DNA of 64,000 nucleotides from the NCBI GenBank assembly GCA_017656255.1, contig JACDOE010000001.1:372001-436000 (forward strand), read 5' to 3'. A program made the position numbers and the translations under genes. This DNA is from Bacillaceae bacterium (lineage in GTDB: Bacteria; Bacillota; Bacilli; JACDOE01). Shown here piece after piece: positions 53,443 through 62,823 of the stretch (the stretch's first letter is position 1; every line of letters starts with the position of its first letter). The notes under the pieces were generated by a model that had not been told where the DNA came from, made no database searches, and saw only the letters and a list, made by a program, of their open reading frames with translations.

Positions 53443-54918
53443 ATGATGGCTTTTAAGGATATGCGGGAATTTATCGACGCCCTGGAGAAACGGGGCTGGT
53501 TAAAGCGGATTCAAACCGAGGTGGATCCGATTCTGGAAATTGCTGAAATTACAGACAGGGTATCTAAGATGCCGGGCGGCGGCTATGCCCTGCTGTTTGA
53601 AAACGTGAAGGGATATGATATTCCGGTTATCACCAATATGATGGGGAGCTTTGAACGCATGAGTCTGGCTCTCGGTGTGAACGATCTGGATGATATCGCC
53701 AAAGAAATCGAGCAGATGATGGAACTTCCCAAACCGGGAAGCGGCTTGATGGATAAATTGAAGGCTCTTCCAAAACTGGCAGAGATAGCATCATTCATGC
53801 CTAAAACAGTCAAAAAAGCTCCCTGCCAGGAAGTAGTGATAACGGATAATCCAGATATCAACCAGTTTCCTGTTTTAAAAACATGGCCACAGGATGCCGG
53901 CCGGTTTATTACGCTTCCCCTGGTATTCTCACGGGATCCTGTCAGTGGGAAAAGGAACTGCGGGATGTACCGGATGCAGGTGTATGACGGACAAACAACC
54001 GGTATGCACTGGCACAAACATAAAGGAGGCGCGGAACATCACCGCAAAGGGAAAGAAGCAAAAGAACCGGGTAACCGGATTATGGAAGTGGCTGTCGCCA
54101 TCGGGGCTGATCCGGCCGTGATCTATTCGGCAACAGCGCCGTTGCCGCCGGATATTGATGAAATGATGTTTGCCGGTTTTCTGCGTAAACAATCCGTCGA
54201 AATGGTGAAGTGCGTCACGGTGGATCTGGAAGTACCGGCCAACGCGGAAATTGTACTGGAAGGCTACGTCGACCTCGATGAATTAAGGACAGAAGGTCCG
54301 TTTGGTGATCATACCGGTTACTACTCTCTGGCCGATTTGTATCCGGTATTTCATATCAAAGCGATCACCCATCGCAAAAATCCGATTTATCCGGCGACAC
54401 TTGTGGGTAAACCGCCACAGGAAGATGCGTATATCGGCAAAGCGACAGAAAGAATCTTTTTGCCGCTGATGAAAGTGATGTTACCGGAAATTGTAGATGT
54501 GAATATGCCGATTGAGGGTGGCTTTCACAACTGTGTGATCGTATCCATTCGAAAGCGTTATCCCTATCATGCCCGTAAGGTCATGAGCGGGTTATGGGGT
54601 ATGGGGCTGATGATGCTTGCCAAAATGATCATCGTGGTGGATGAAGACGTGAATGTCCACGATTATGCCGAAGTTGCCTGGCGAGTATTTCATAACATCG
54701 ATGCCAGAAGGGACGTCATGTTTGTCGACGGGCCCACAGATGATCTCGATCATGCTTCACAGTTACCGCATATTACGTCCAAAATGGGGATCGACGCTAC
54801 AAAGAAATGGGAGTCGGAAGGTTTTACAAGAGAATGGCCCGATGATATTGTAATGGACGAAGAAACGAAAAAAATGGTAGACCGGAAGTGGAAAAGTTAT
54901 GGGATTGAAGAAGATTAA
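53443..54918 (+). CDS. mqnL: UbiD-family decarboxylase, MqnL-like
   Basis: Prenylated-FMN-dependent decarboxylase of 491 residues. The family motifs are present: GMYRMQVYDGQTTGMHWHKHKGGAEH, EGPFGDHTGYYSL and a late PYHARKVMSG stretch. It removes a carboxyl group in the late steps of the futalosine pathway (from 1,4-dihydroxy-6-naphthoate derivatives). That role is inferred from adjacency to MqnA, MqnP-like and UbiX-like genes. Other UbiD proteins act on aromatic acids. Overlaps the next gene by 20 bases. Confidence 0.85.
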   Translation: MMAFKDMREFIDALEKRGWLKRIQTEVDPILEIAEITDRVSKMPGGGYALLFENVKGYDIPVITNMMGSFERMSLALGVNDLDDIAKEIEQMMELPKPGSGLMDKLKALPKLAEIASFMPKTVKKAPCQEVVITDNPDINQFPVLKTWPQDAGRFITLPLVFSRDPVSGKRNCGMYRMQVYDGQTTGMHWHKHKGGAEHHRKGKEAKEPGNRIMEVAVAIGADPAVIYSATAPLPPDIDEMMFAGFLRKQSVEMVKCVTVDLEVPANAEIVLEGYVDLDELRTEGPFGDHTGYYSLADLYPVFHIKAITHRKNPIYPATLVGKPPQEDAYIGKATERIFLPLMKVMLPEIVDVNMPIEGGFHNCVIVSIRKRYPYHARKVMSGLWGMGLMMLAKMIIVVDEDVNVHDYAEVAWRVFHNIDARRDVMFVDGPTDDLDHASQLPHITSKMGIDATKKWESEGFTREWPDDIVMDEETKKMVDRKWKSYGIEED

Positions 54919-55768
54919 AATTATCCTGGAAATGATCAAATTCGAACATACGGTTTTTGCCCTTCCATTTGCCTACATGGGAGCGATTCTGGGAAACTTT
55001 GTGGTTGAAGGTTCCTGGCCGGAATGGCGTGAGATATTCTGGATTACTGTTGCCATGGTCGGAGCACGAAGTGCAGCCATGGCACTCAACAGGTTAATTG
55101 ATCGCTATATCGATGCTGCCAATCCTCGCACCCGCAATCGTGCGATCCCGGCCAGACTTGTTTCCATAAAAGAAGTTATCTGGTTTATAATCATCTCATT
55201 TATGCTCTTATTTTTTGCTGCTTTTCAGTTAAATATGCTGGCCGTGAAATTGTTGCCCATCGCTGTTTTTGTACTGGTGATCTATTCGTATACCAAGCGA
55301 TTCACCTGGCTATGTCATGTTGTGCTGGGAATGGCTATCGGACTGGCACCGCTGGGAGGCTGGGTCGCCACCACAGGGCAGGTGGATATGTTTAGTATCC
55401 TGCTGTTTATTTCGGTTGCGCTTTGGACGGCGGGATTTGATATTATCTATGCGCTCCAGGATGTAGAATTTGATAGAAAAGAAGGACTGTATTCCATTCC
55501 CAGTCGGTTCGGGCTTGCTCGAGCCCTAACCATTGCCCGGGTCTTCCATCTTTTGACGATTATCGGCTTTTTTACCCTGTTATTTCTTATTGATTTAAAA
55601 ATCTGGTTTGCCATCGGCCTTATCATTGCGGCTATTATTTTAATCTATGAACATCAACTTGTTTCGCCTACTGATTTGAGTAAGCTGAATACGGCGTTTT
55701 TTACCATGAACGGCATCCTGAGTGTCGTTGTGTTTGTTTTTACTTTAATTGATCTGGTGATACGATGA
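54899..55768 (+). CDS. mqnP: UbiA-family prenyltransferase, MqnP-like
   Basis: Membrane enzyme that joins a polyprenyl diphosphate to an aromatic head group. The 289-residue protein has about eight membrane segments with the two Asp motifs: NRLIDRYIDAANPRT (near residue 63) and DVEFDRKEGLYSIPSRFG (near 185). Context with ubiD/ubiX-like genes and mqnA supports prenylation in the futalosine pathway, where the prenyl chain comes from the HepS/HepT enzyme. ATG within the end of the UbiD-like gene (20-base overlap), so translation is coupled. Confidence 0.88.
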   Translation: MGLKKIKIILEMIKFEHTVFALPFAYMGAILGNFVVEGSWPEWREIFWITVAMVGARSAAMALNRLIDRYIDAANPRTRNRAIPARLVSIKEVIWFIIISFMLLFFAAFQLNMLAVKLLPIAVFVLVIYSYTKRFTWLCHVVLGMAIGLAPLGGWVATTGQVDMFSILLFISVALWTAGFDIIYALQDVEFDRKEGLYSIPSRFGLARALTIARVFHLLTIIGFFTLLFLIDLKIWFAIGLIIAAIILIYEHQLVSPTDLSKLNTAFFTMNGILSVVVFVFTLIDLVIR

Positions 55769-56385
55769 AAAAGAAACCGATTTTAATCGTTGCCATAACT
55801 GGAGCGAGCGGAGCTGTTTACGGAATTCGGCTCGTTCAGGAACTGGTACGCAAACATTGCAAAGTTCATCTACTGATTACGGAAGCCGGCTGGCAGGTAT
55901 TACATGAAGAACTGGACTGGGACGTTACTGACCGTGATTCTGCCATTCAAACCTATCTGGCCGGAGGTAAACCGGCTGTTGATGTGGATCTGCATTATCA
56001 CGGTATGCGCGAGTTTACAGCACCGATTGCAAGTGGTTCATACCGGGCGGATGCCATGGTCGTGATTCCCTGTTCGATGGGAACCCTGTCTGCCATTGCC
56101 CATGGATCTTCACGCAATCTGCTTGAACGAACGGCTGATGTCATGTTGAAAGAGAAAAAAAAGCTGCTTCTGGTGCCGCGGGAAACCCCGTTAAATACGA
56201 TTCAGCTTGAGAATATGTACAGGCTTTCGCAAACAGGGGCACACATTCTCCCGGCCATGCCCGGTTTTTATCATAAACCCGGAACCATAGACGATCTCAT
56301 TAACTTTCTGGTGGGCAAAACGATGGATGCCCTTGGAATAGATCATCAATTATTTCAGAGATGGGGAGAGGATGATGATGGGTAA
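55765..56385 (+). CDS. mqnM: UbiX-family flavin prenyltransferase, MqnM-like
   Basis: Makes the prenylated FMN cofactor for UbiD-type decarboxylases. The 206-residue protein has the motif ITGASGAVYGIRL (near 8-20), the VIPCSMGTLSAIAHGSS segment that binds the phosphate, and the VPRETPLN stretch typical of UbiX. It overlaps the prenyltransferase gene by four bases and mqnA by about 14 bases. It very likely serves the UbiD-like enzyme encoded two genes upstream. Confidence 0.92.
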   Translation: MKKKPILIVAITGASGAVYGIRLVQELVRKHCKVHLLITEAGWQVLHEELDWDVTDRDSAIQTYLAGGKPAVDVDLHYHGMREFTAPIASGSYRADAMVVIPCSMGTLSAIAHGSSRNLLERTADVMLKEKKKLLLVPRETPLNTIQLENMYRLSQTGAHILPAMPGFYHKPGTIDDLINFLVGKTMDALGIDHQLFQRWGEDDDG

Positions 56386-57235
56386 AATAAAAATCGGCCA
56401 GATCTCATATACGAATATTCTTCCGGTTTATCATTTCATTGACCGGAACAAATTCAATAAAGAGGTCGAATGGATTCCTCAGGTTCCGGCCCTGTTAAAC
56501 GAAAAAATGGCATCGGGGGAGATTCATCTTGGCCCCATTTCTTCATTTGCCTATGCGGAGAATCATCAAAACTATTCCGTACTTGCCGATTTATCCATCA
56601 GTTCCAGGGGCCCGGTTCGATCGATTTTTCTGTTCAGCAAAAAACCGATTGAACAATTAAAAAACGCCCATATTGCCCTTACTAATACTTCCGCCACGTC
56701 GGTCAATTTGCTTAAAATCATCCTCGAAAAGTTCATGGAAGGACAACCATCTTATATAACCTGTGACCCGGACCTCGAATCAATGATGCAACAGGCTGAT
56801 GCCTGTCTGTTGATCGGGGATGACGCCCTTATTGCAGGCAGAAAACAAACCCCTTATCATCGATATGATCTGGGTGAATTGTGGTATCAGCATACCGGTA
56901 TGTGGATGACCTTTGCTGTCTGGGCGGTCAGGAACGAAGTCATTGAGCAGGATCCGGATCTTCTGGACCGTATTCATCATGCCTATCTCAACAGTAAAGA
57001 TCAGGGTCTCAAACGTATGGGAGAAATCATAGAAGTTGCGGGCGCTTCTCTCGGTGGGGATGAACAGTTCTGGAAGGAGTACTATCAGGGACTTTCCTAT
57101 GACTTGACGTCTGAACAGATTAAAGGACTCGAATACTATTATCAATGCGCCAGTGAATTAAATCTTTTGCCTGAACCGGTTCAAGTCAGAACATGGAACG
57201 CTCAAGTAACCGGTGTTGAGACACAATTGGGATGA
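56372..57235 (+). CDS. mqnA: Chorismate dehydratase MqnA
   Basis: First enzyme of the futalosine menaquinone pathway: removes water from chorismate to form 3-enolpyruvylbenzoate. The 287-residue protein has the periplasmic-binding-like fold with the KIGQISYTNILPVYHFI start and the LGPISSFAYAENH motif, and the YDLGELWYQHTG segment, as in other MqnA proteins. It overlaps the UbiX-like gene. It links this operon to the aro genes further on, which produce chorismate. The remaining early genes mqnB-D are not in the window. Confidence 0.93.
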   Translation: MMMGKIKIGQISYTNILPVYHFIDRNKFNKEVEWIPQVPALLNEKMASGEIHLGPISSFAYAENHQNYSVLADLSISSRGPVRSIFLFSKKPIEQLKNAHIALTNTSATSVNLLKIILEKFMEGQPSYITCDPDLESMMQQADACLLIGDDALIAGRKQTPYHRYDLGELWYQHTGMWMTFAVWAVRNEVIEQDPDLLDRIHHAYLNSKDQGLKRMGEIIEVAGASLGGDEQFWKEYYQGLSYDLTSEQIKGLEYYYQCASELNLLPEPVQVRTWNAQVTGVETQLG

Positions 57236-57268
57236 GCATTTAAAAATCCATAGCAAAAGGTGGAACAC

Positions 57269-58234
57269 ATGAAATTAACTGATATCTATACCGAACTCCG
57301 ATCAGACATGCAGGTGATCGAGAAACACCTGGAAGAAGCGGTTTCAAGTAAAGAACAAGTTTTAAGAAAGACATCCAACCAATTGTTAAAAGCAGGTGGG
57401 AAACGGCTGCGTCCGGTTTTTGTCCTGCTCAGTGGAAAATTTGGCAATTATGACATAAACAGGTTGAAATATATTGCCGTTTCGCTGGAATTGATTCACA
57501 TGGCCACCCTTGTCCATGATGATGTGATTGACAATGCGGACACCCGACGGGGGAAAAAAACAGTTAAAGCAAAATGGGATAATCGTGTTGCCATGTACAC
57601 CGGCGACTATATTTTTGCCAAAGCGCTTGATGTTGTCACGGAATTGAAAGATCCCCGGATTCACCAGTCGCTGGCGAAAGTGATGGTGGAAATGTGTAGG
57701 GGGGAAATCGAGCAAATTCGTGATTTTAACAACTGGGAACAAAATTTGAAAGATTACCTGCGACGGATCAAACGAAAAACGGCATTGTTAATAGCCGTAA
57801 GCTGCAAACTGGGCGCGCTGGTCGGGGAATGCCGTCCGCAAGTGGTTAACAGCCTGTACCGATATGGTTATAATGTCGGAATGGCTTTTCAGATAACCGA
57901 TGATATTCTTGATTTTACCGGAGATGAAAAAAAGCTGGGAAAACCGGCGGGAAGTGATTTGCGGCAGGGAAACATTACACTCCCGGCACTTTGCACCTTT
58001 CATCACCCGGAAGATGGAGTGCGATTAAGGGACTGGGTGAAACAGGGGGTTCTGGAAGAGAATATGGATGAAGCGATCGATTTGATTAGAAACGGACACG
58101 GGATCGGTTTTGCCCGCCAGCTGTCCAGAAGATATAATGATAGAGCCAAACAGGCCATCCAGGATCTGCCTGATAACAGAAGCAAACAATCTTTGATGGA
58201 AATCGCCCGCTTCATCGAATCCAGACAGTCTTAG
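57269..58234 (+). CDS. hepT: Heptaprenyl diphosphate synthase component II
   Basis: Catalytic subunit of the prenyl synthase that elongates farnesyl diphosphate to the C35 chain. The 321-residue protein has the first Asp-rich motif HDDVIDNADTRRG (about 84-96) and second motif QITDDILDFTGD, plus the KAGGKRLRP segment. Start ATG at 57269 behind AAAGGTGG. It is cut off from its partner hepS by menG and the four Ubi/Mqn genes. ndk follows after a gap. Confidence 0.94.
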   Translation: MKLTDIYTELRSDMQVIEKHLEEAVSSKEQVLRKTSNQLLKAGGKRLRPVFVLLSGKFGNYDINRLKYIAVSLELIHMATLVHDDVIDNADTRRGKKTVKAKWDNRVAMYTGDYIFAKALDVVTELKDPRIHQSLAKVMVEMCRGEIEQIRDFNNWEQNLKDYLRRIKRKTALLIAVSCKLGALVGECRPQVVNSLYRYGYNVGMAFQITDDILDFTGDEKKLGKPAGSDLRQGNITLPALCTFHHPEDGVRLRDWVKQGVLEENMDEAIDLIRNGHGIGFARQLSRRYNDRAKQAIQDLPDNRSKQSLMEIARFIESRQS

Positions 58235-58346
58235 AAATGTGGCATGTTGCAAGCCGTCACAACTTTTGATAAAATTTTCGTTGTCTGATTAGGCAGCCTA
58301 CATAAACATGTAACTAATTATTTTGTACATGAACGGAGGATGAATC

Positions 58347-58790
58347 ATGGAAAAAACATTTATTATGGTAAAGCCTGATGGCGTACAACGCAATTTAATC
58401 GGTGAGATCGTATCTCGCTTTGAGAAAAAAGGGTTTCAACTGGTATCAGCCAAACTGATGAATGTAAGCCGGGAACTGGCTGAAAAGCATTATGCCGAAC
58501 ATAAAGACAAGCCGTTTTTTGGAGAGCTGGTTGATTTCATTACATCCAGCCCTGTATTTGCTATGGTATGGCAGGGGGAAAATGTCATTGCAACTGCGCG
58601 TAACATGATGGGTAAGACCAATCCTGCAGAAGCTGCACCGGGGACTATTCGCGGTGATTACGGTATCAGCGTCGGCATGAACATCATTCACGGTTCAGAT
58701 TCTCCGGAAAGCGCAGAACGTGAAATTGCACTATGGTTTGACCAGAACGACATTCTCTCATATGAGAAGACACTGAACAGGTGGATCTAA
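58347..58790 (+). CDS. ndk: Nucleoside diphosphate kinase
   Basis: Moves the gamma phosphate between nucleoside triphosphates and diphosphates through a phosphohistidine. The 147-residue protein has the active-site histidine in [12 protein letters not shown] (His near 115) and the [13 protein letters not shown] and [16 protein letters not shown] motifs. Own RBS CGGAGGATGAATC upstream. In B. subtilis ndk follows hepT and precedes cheR; here modAB intervene. Confidence 0.97.
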   Translation: MEKTFIMVKPDGVQRNLIGEIVSRFEKKGFQLVSAKLMNVSRELAEKHYAEHKDKPFFGELVDFITSSPVFAMVWQGENVIATARNMMGKTNPAEAAPGTIRGDYGISVGMNIIHGSDSPESAEREIALWFDQNDILSYEKTLNRWI

Positions 58791-58891
58791 TCCACCTGTT
58801 TTTGTGAATCGATTGTATGCCAGAGAGGCCTGGCGAAAGCCAGGTTTTCTTATACTCTGGCCCTCAGGGGAGATCAGGAGGAAAACAGGGG

Positions 58892-59671
58892 ATGAAGAAT
58901 TTTAAAACGATGTCTATAGTCGTGATCCTGTTTATATTTTTGGTTACGGGATGCCGTGATGCCGGTTCTTCTGTTGGTCGCGTCGAGTTGACTGTATCTG
59001 CAGCAGCCAGTCTGACGGACGTGGTCCAGGAAATCGGTGATAAGTTTGAACAGCAGCATCCGGATATCCAATTAACCTATAATTTTGCTTCCTCCGGACT
59101 TCTGCAAAATCAGATTGCTCAGGGAGCTCCTGTCGACCTATTTATATCGGCAGCACAAAAAGAAGTAGAAACTTTACATAATGAAGGAAAGGCAGAATAT
59201 ATAACCAATCTTGTAACCAATACGATGGTGATGATCGTTCCCTCCGAACATGATCAGGACATACAAACGCTTCGTGATTTAACCCGGGATCACATTCAAC
59301 GCATTGCGATCGGTGACCCCTCGACCGTACCGGCTGGAATGTATGCTCATCAGGTGTTGAAGCAGGCTGGTATCTGGGAATCAGTCCAGCCGAAAATAGT
59401 GTTTGCGAAAGATGTCCGGCAGGTTCTCGCCTATGTTGAATCCGGCAATGTTGATGCCGGGCTTGTTTACAGTTCCGATTTCGTCGCTGCAGACAACGTG
59501 CAAAAGGTCGTTGACATTGATCCATCCCTCCATCAACCGATTATTTATCCGGGGGCGATTGTTTCGGCCACCACACATAAAAAGGAAGCGGAACTGTTTT
59601 TAACATTTTTACAATCAGATACCGCTTTCCGTTTGTTTGAAAAATACGGTTTTTCTCCTTTCCGACAATAG
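58892..59671 (+). CDS. modA: Molybdate ABC transporter substrate-binding lipoprotein
   Basis: Binds molybdate (or tungstate) outside the cell for import. The 259-residue lipoprotein has a signal ending in the lipobox VTGC and the ModA pattern VSAAASLTDVVQEIG (about 36-50), FASSGLLQNQIAQGAPVDLFISA, and GDPSTVPAG. The start at 58892 (MKNFKTMSI) follows AGGAGGAAAACAGGGG. modB follows; no modC ATPase is nearby. Confidence 0.9.
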   Translation: MKNFKTMSIVVILFIFLVTGCRDAGSSVGRVELTVSAAASLTDVVQEIGDKFEQQHPDIQLTYNFASSGLLQNQIAQGAPVDLFISAAQKEVETLHNEGKAEYITNLVTNTMVMIVPSEHDQDIQTLRDLTRDHIQRIAIGDPSTVPAGMYAHQVLKQAGIWESVQPKIVFAKDVRQVLAYVESGNVDAGLVYSSDFVAADNVQKVVDIDPSLHQPIIYPGAIVSATTHKKEAELFLTFLQSDTAFRLFEKYGFSPFRQ

Positions 59672-59684
59672 GGTGTTGATCGCT

Positions 59685-60347
59685 ATGCTGGCTTCTTTCT
59701 GGGACCCGATATTTCTATCGCTGAGAGTAGCAACCATTTCGACCGTGATGGTTTTGATTATAGCCGTTTTTATGGGCTGGTGGTTGGCCAGAAGGTCATT
59801 TGCGGGAAAAACAGTGATTGAAACACTGTTTATGCTTCCTCTGGTTCTTCCTCCTTCTGTCGTAGGTTTTGCTCTGCTTGTTCTTCTTGGAAACAATTCG
59901 CCACTCGGCCAGTGGATGAACCGGATATTTGATGTATCACTTATATTCTCGTTCCCGGGAGCTGTGATAGCAGCGGGAGTTGTGGCATTTCCCCTCGTCT
60001 ATCAATCCGTCAAAACCGGTTATCATGCCGTTGATCGGGACCTTGAGAGTGTTGCACGGTCTGATGGGGCCAGTAATTGGCAGGTGTTTCTTTATATCAG
60101 TCTGCCGCTGTCGTGGCGATTCATTCTCACCGGCGCTACCCTCGGGTTTGCCAGAGCCCTGGGAGAATTCGGCGCCACGTTAATGGTGGCCGGAAATATT
60201 CCAGGAAAGACACAGACGGTTCCAACAGCCATTTATATAGCTGTTGAATCAGGTCGGCTTGACATGGCGTGGTACTGGACACTCAGTATGGTTTTCATCT
60301 CGTTTGTGATGTTGTTATTTATCCAGCGCCTGCAAAAAAATAACTGA
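59685..60347 (+). CDS. modB: Molybdate ABC transporter permease
   Basis: Membrane permease of 220 residues with about five membrane segments and the EAA-like loop (GASNWQVFLYISLPLSWR, ALGEFGATLMVAGNIPGKT). It starts 14 bases after modA (ATG at 59685); TTG/GTG alternatives are 9-12 bases earlier. Without a linked modC, the ATP-binding subunit must come from elsewhere. cheR follows. Confidence 0.9.
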   Translation: MLASFWDPIFLSLRVATISTVMVLIIAVFMGWWLARRSFAGKTVIETLFMLPLVLPPSVVGFALLVLLGNNSPLGQWMNRIFDVSLIFSFPGAVIAAGVVAFPLVYQSVKTGYHAVDRDLESVARSDGASNWQVFLYISLPLSWRFILTGATLGFARALGEFGATLMVAGNIPGKTQTVPTAIYIAVESGRLDMAWYWTLSMVFISFVMLLFIQRLQKNN

Positions 60348-60443
60348 GTTCATAAATCTGACAATGTTATACAGCAGGATTTTCGGTTACTGTTGAAGAA
60401 TGTCTATTCATGACATTTATCGGGTTAAAAGGAGATAAAAATC

Positions 60444-61247
60444 ATGAAAACAAATATGACATCTGACCAAGATCAGGAATTTATTCGTTTTATTCAAAAC
60501 ATTAAAAATAAAACCGGGATCGATCTGTCCCTGTACAAAGAAGGCCAGATGAAACGACGCCTTACCTCTTTTCGCATCAAAAAGGGGTTTGCCGATTTTG
60601 ACAGCTTTTTTAAGGCACTTAGTGATGACCCGAAATTAATGGAAGAATTCCTGGATCGGATGACGATCAATGTCTCAGAATTTTTCAGAAATCCGGGTCG
60701 CTGGGAAGTACTCGAAAATAAAATCATTCCTGATATGCTCAAGGAGAAACGTTCCCTCAATGTCTGGAGCGCCGCCTGTTCCACCGGGGAAGAACCCTAT
60801 ACCATCGCGATTTTACTAAATCGTTTTTTATCATTTCAACATTTCCGGATTCTGGCCACCGATATTGATGAAGCAGTACTACGCCGGGCCGGTGAAGGAA
60901 TCTATGAAAAACGTTCATTAAAAAATGTTTCCCCGGATAGACTGAACCGTTATTTTGATCAGGTTAACAATCAATACCAGGTGAAACCTGATGTTAAGAA
61001 AAGTATTACGTTTAAACGGCATAATTTACTGGCGGATCCGTTTCAGAAAGATTTTGATCTGATTGTGTGCCGAAATGTGATCATCTACTTTACGGATGAT
61101 GCAAAGCATAAGCTCTATCAGAAATTCAGCCAGTCCTTGCGACCAGGAGGCATTTTGTTCGTGGGGAGCACAGAACAGATTTTTCATCCGCATCAATACG
61201 GATTTGAACCTTATGACACCTTTTTTTATCGAAAGGTCACATCATAA
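60444..61247 (+). CDS. cheR: Chemotaxis protein methyltransferase CheR
   Basis: SAM-dependent enzyme that methylates glutamates of chemoreceptors. The 267-residue protein has the N-terminal helical domain and the catalytic domain with NVWSAACSTGEEPYTIAIL (SAM site), ILATDIDEAVLRRA, and DLIVCRNVIIYFT. AAAGGAG precedes the ATG by seven bases. In Bacillus cheR lies next to the aro genes far from the che operon, which is also the case here. Confidence 0.95.
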   Translation: MKTNMTSDQDQEFIRFIQNIKNKTGIDLSLYKEGQMKRRLTSFRIKKGFADFDSFFKALSDDPKLMEEFLDRMTINVSEFFRNPGRWEVLENKIIPDMLKEKRSLNVWSAACSTGEEPYTIAILLNRFLSFQHFRILATDIDEAVLRRAGEGIYEKRSLKNVSPDRLNRYFDQVNNQYQVKPDVKKSITFKRHNLLADPFQKDFDLIVCRNVIIYFTDDAKHKLYQKFSQSLRPGGILFVGSTEQIFHPHQYGFEPYDTFFYRKVTS

Positions 61248-61318
61248 AAAAACCGGAACAGGAATAAAGTCTGTCAATCCGTCCAGACTAAGATGAAAAC
61301 GCAAATAAATGGAGATGA

Positions 61319-61459
61319 ATGAAAACATTGGATAAAAAAAGGGTGATAAGCGCATACCATCGTGGCTTTCTTTCCCTTCAGGAATGTGCTCAGGTCATCG
61401 GAACCAGCAAGCGTCAAATTAGAGAAATGATTAAACAACAGAACAGATTATATAAATAA
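61319..61459 (+). CDS. 46-residue putative helix-turn-helix protein
   Basis: Short gene running ATG 61319 to TAA 61459 with GGAG four bases upstream. The peptide is basic and helical: MKTLDKKRVISAYHRGFLSL, then QECAQVIGTSKRQIREMI and a KQQNRLYK tail. The RGFLSLQECAQVIGTSKRQIREMI stretch looks like a single helix-turn-helix. It lies between cheR and aroC. A short DNA-binding partner or a stand-alone regulator is possible. Not proven. Confidence 0.55.
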   Translation: MKTLDKKRVISAYHRGFLSLQECAQVIGTSKRQIREMIKQQNRLYK

Positions 61460-61469
61460 GCACGATTTG

Positions 61470-61538
61470 CGGGAACCGCTGCTGATTGTATTGTATGTCC
61501 CTGTTTTATTAAAGGGGGACGAAGCAGCTCGGCTCCCG
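61470..61538 (+). other. Long RNA hairpin upstream of aroC
   Basis: CGGGAACCGCTGCT (61470-61483) pairs with AGCAGCTCGGCTCCCG (61523-61538) with small internal loops, and inside it GTCCC (61497-61501) pairs with GGGAC (61516-61520). After it comes TTTCTGTTATCCTTTCTTTT. It could end the cheR transcript or act in the aroC leader. It does not match a riboswitch I know. Confidence 0.55.
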
Positions 61539-61649
61539 TTTCTGTTATCCTTTCTTTTAATTTTTAAAAATTTTCAAGATTTATTCTAGGATTTTTTTAT
61601 TCGCTATAATATAATAGCACTTAAAAGCGCTAAAGTGGGGAGGAAAAAG

Positions 61650-62813
61650 ATGCGGTATCTAACAGCAGGAGAATCACATGGACCTCAACTGACAGCTATC
61701 ATCGAAGGGCTTCCCGGAAACCTTCCTTTAACAGCTGAAGACATTAATACAGAACTGGCCCGAAGACAAAAAGGATACGGGCGGGGAAGAAGAATGCAGA
61801 TTGAAAAGGATCGTTGCAACATCGTCGGTGGTGTTCGCCATGGCTATACCACCGGTGCGCCGGTTGCGCTGGTGATTGAAAACAGGGACTGGGCACACTG
61901 GCAAAAAATCATGGGTCCCGACCCGATCGAAAGCGATGAAGAAGTGAAGCGGACCGTTACCCGTCCGCGGCCCGGACATGCTGATTTAAACGGTGCGATC
62001 AAATATAATCATCGGGATATGCGGAATATTCTGGAACGTTCAAGCGCCAGGGAAACAGCGGCTCGTGTTGCCTGCGGTGCAGTTGCCAAAAAACTGCTGG
62101 ACCAGTTCGGGATAAAAGTGGCCGGCCATGTCCTGCAGATCGGAGAAATCGAGGCAAACAGGGTGGAGGCGACACTGGACGAGATCCGCAGAGTCACGGA
62201 AGATTCACCGGTGCGGTGTATGGATCCGGAAGCCGCCGAAAACATGATGAAGCGCATTGACCGTGCGAAGGAAGAAGGGGATTCCCTCGGCGGGATTGTA
62301 GAAGTGATCGTAGAAGGAGTTCCTGTCGGTCTGGGCAGTCATGTCCAGTGGGATCGAAAACTGGATGCCCGTATCGCCATGGCTGTGATGAGCATTCAGG
62401 CTTTCAAAGGCGTGGAATTCGGTCTGGGTTTCGAAGCGGCCGGTCGTCCGGGATCTCAGGTACATGATGAGATCACTTGGAATGAAGAAATGGGATTTGC
62501 TCGTAAAACGAATAATCTGGGCGGATTTGAGGGGGGCATGACCAATGGGATGCCCGTTGTGGTCCGGGGTGTCATGAAACCCATCCCCACTTTATACAAG
62601 CCTCTTCAGAGTGTGGACATTGATAGTAAAGAACCTTTTTCCGCCAGTATTGAAAGATCAGACAGCTGTGCTGTACCGGCGGCCAGTGTGGTGATGGAAG
62701 CGGTGGTAGCCTGGGAAATTGCAAAGGCCATGTGTGACAAGTTTCCATCTGACCACATGGAAGAAATGAAAAACGCGGTGGAAGCCTACCGCCGATACAC
62801 CAGAGAATTTTGA
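61650..62813 (+). CDS. aroC: Chorismate synthase
   Basis: Last step of the shikimate pathway: 5-enolpyruvylshikimate-3-phosphate to chorismate, FMN-dependent. The 387-residue protein has [19 protein letters not shown] (N-terminal), [14 protein letters not shown] and [12 protein letters not shown] motifs. Start at 61650, behind GGGGAGGAAAAAG. In B. subtilis it is named aroF. aroB follows after 10 bp. Chorismate feeds trp, phe/tyr, and here also MqnA. Confidence 0.95.
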   Translation: MRYLTAGESHGPQLTAIIEGLPGNLPLTAEDINTELARRQKGYGRGRRMQIEKDRCNIVGGVRHGYTTGAPVALVIENRDWAHWQKIMGPDPIESDEEVKRTVTRPRPGHADLNGAIKYNHRDMRNILERSSARETAARVACGAVAKKLLDQFGIKVAGHVLQIGEIEANRVEATLDEIRRVTEDSPVRCMDPEAAENMMKRIDRAKEEGDSLGGIVEVIVEGVPVGLGSHVQWDRKLDARIAMAVMSIQAFKGVEFGLGFEAAGRPGSQVHDEITWNEEMGFARKTNNLGGFEGGMTNGMPVVVRGVMKPIPTLYKPLQSVDIDSKEPFSASIERSDSCAVPAASVVMEAVVAWEIAKAMCDKFPSDHMEEMKNAVEAYRRYTREF

Positions 62814-62823
62814 GGTTGATTCG

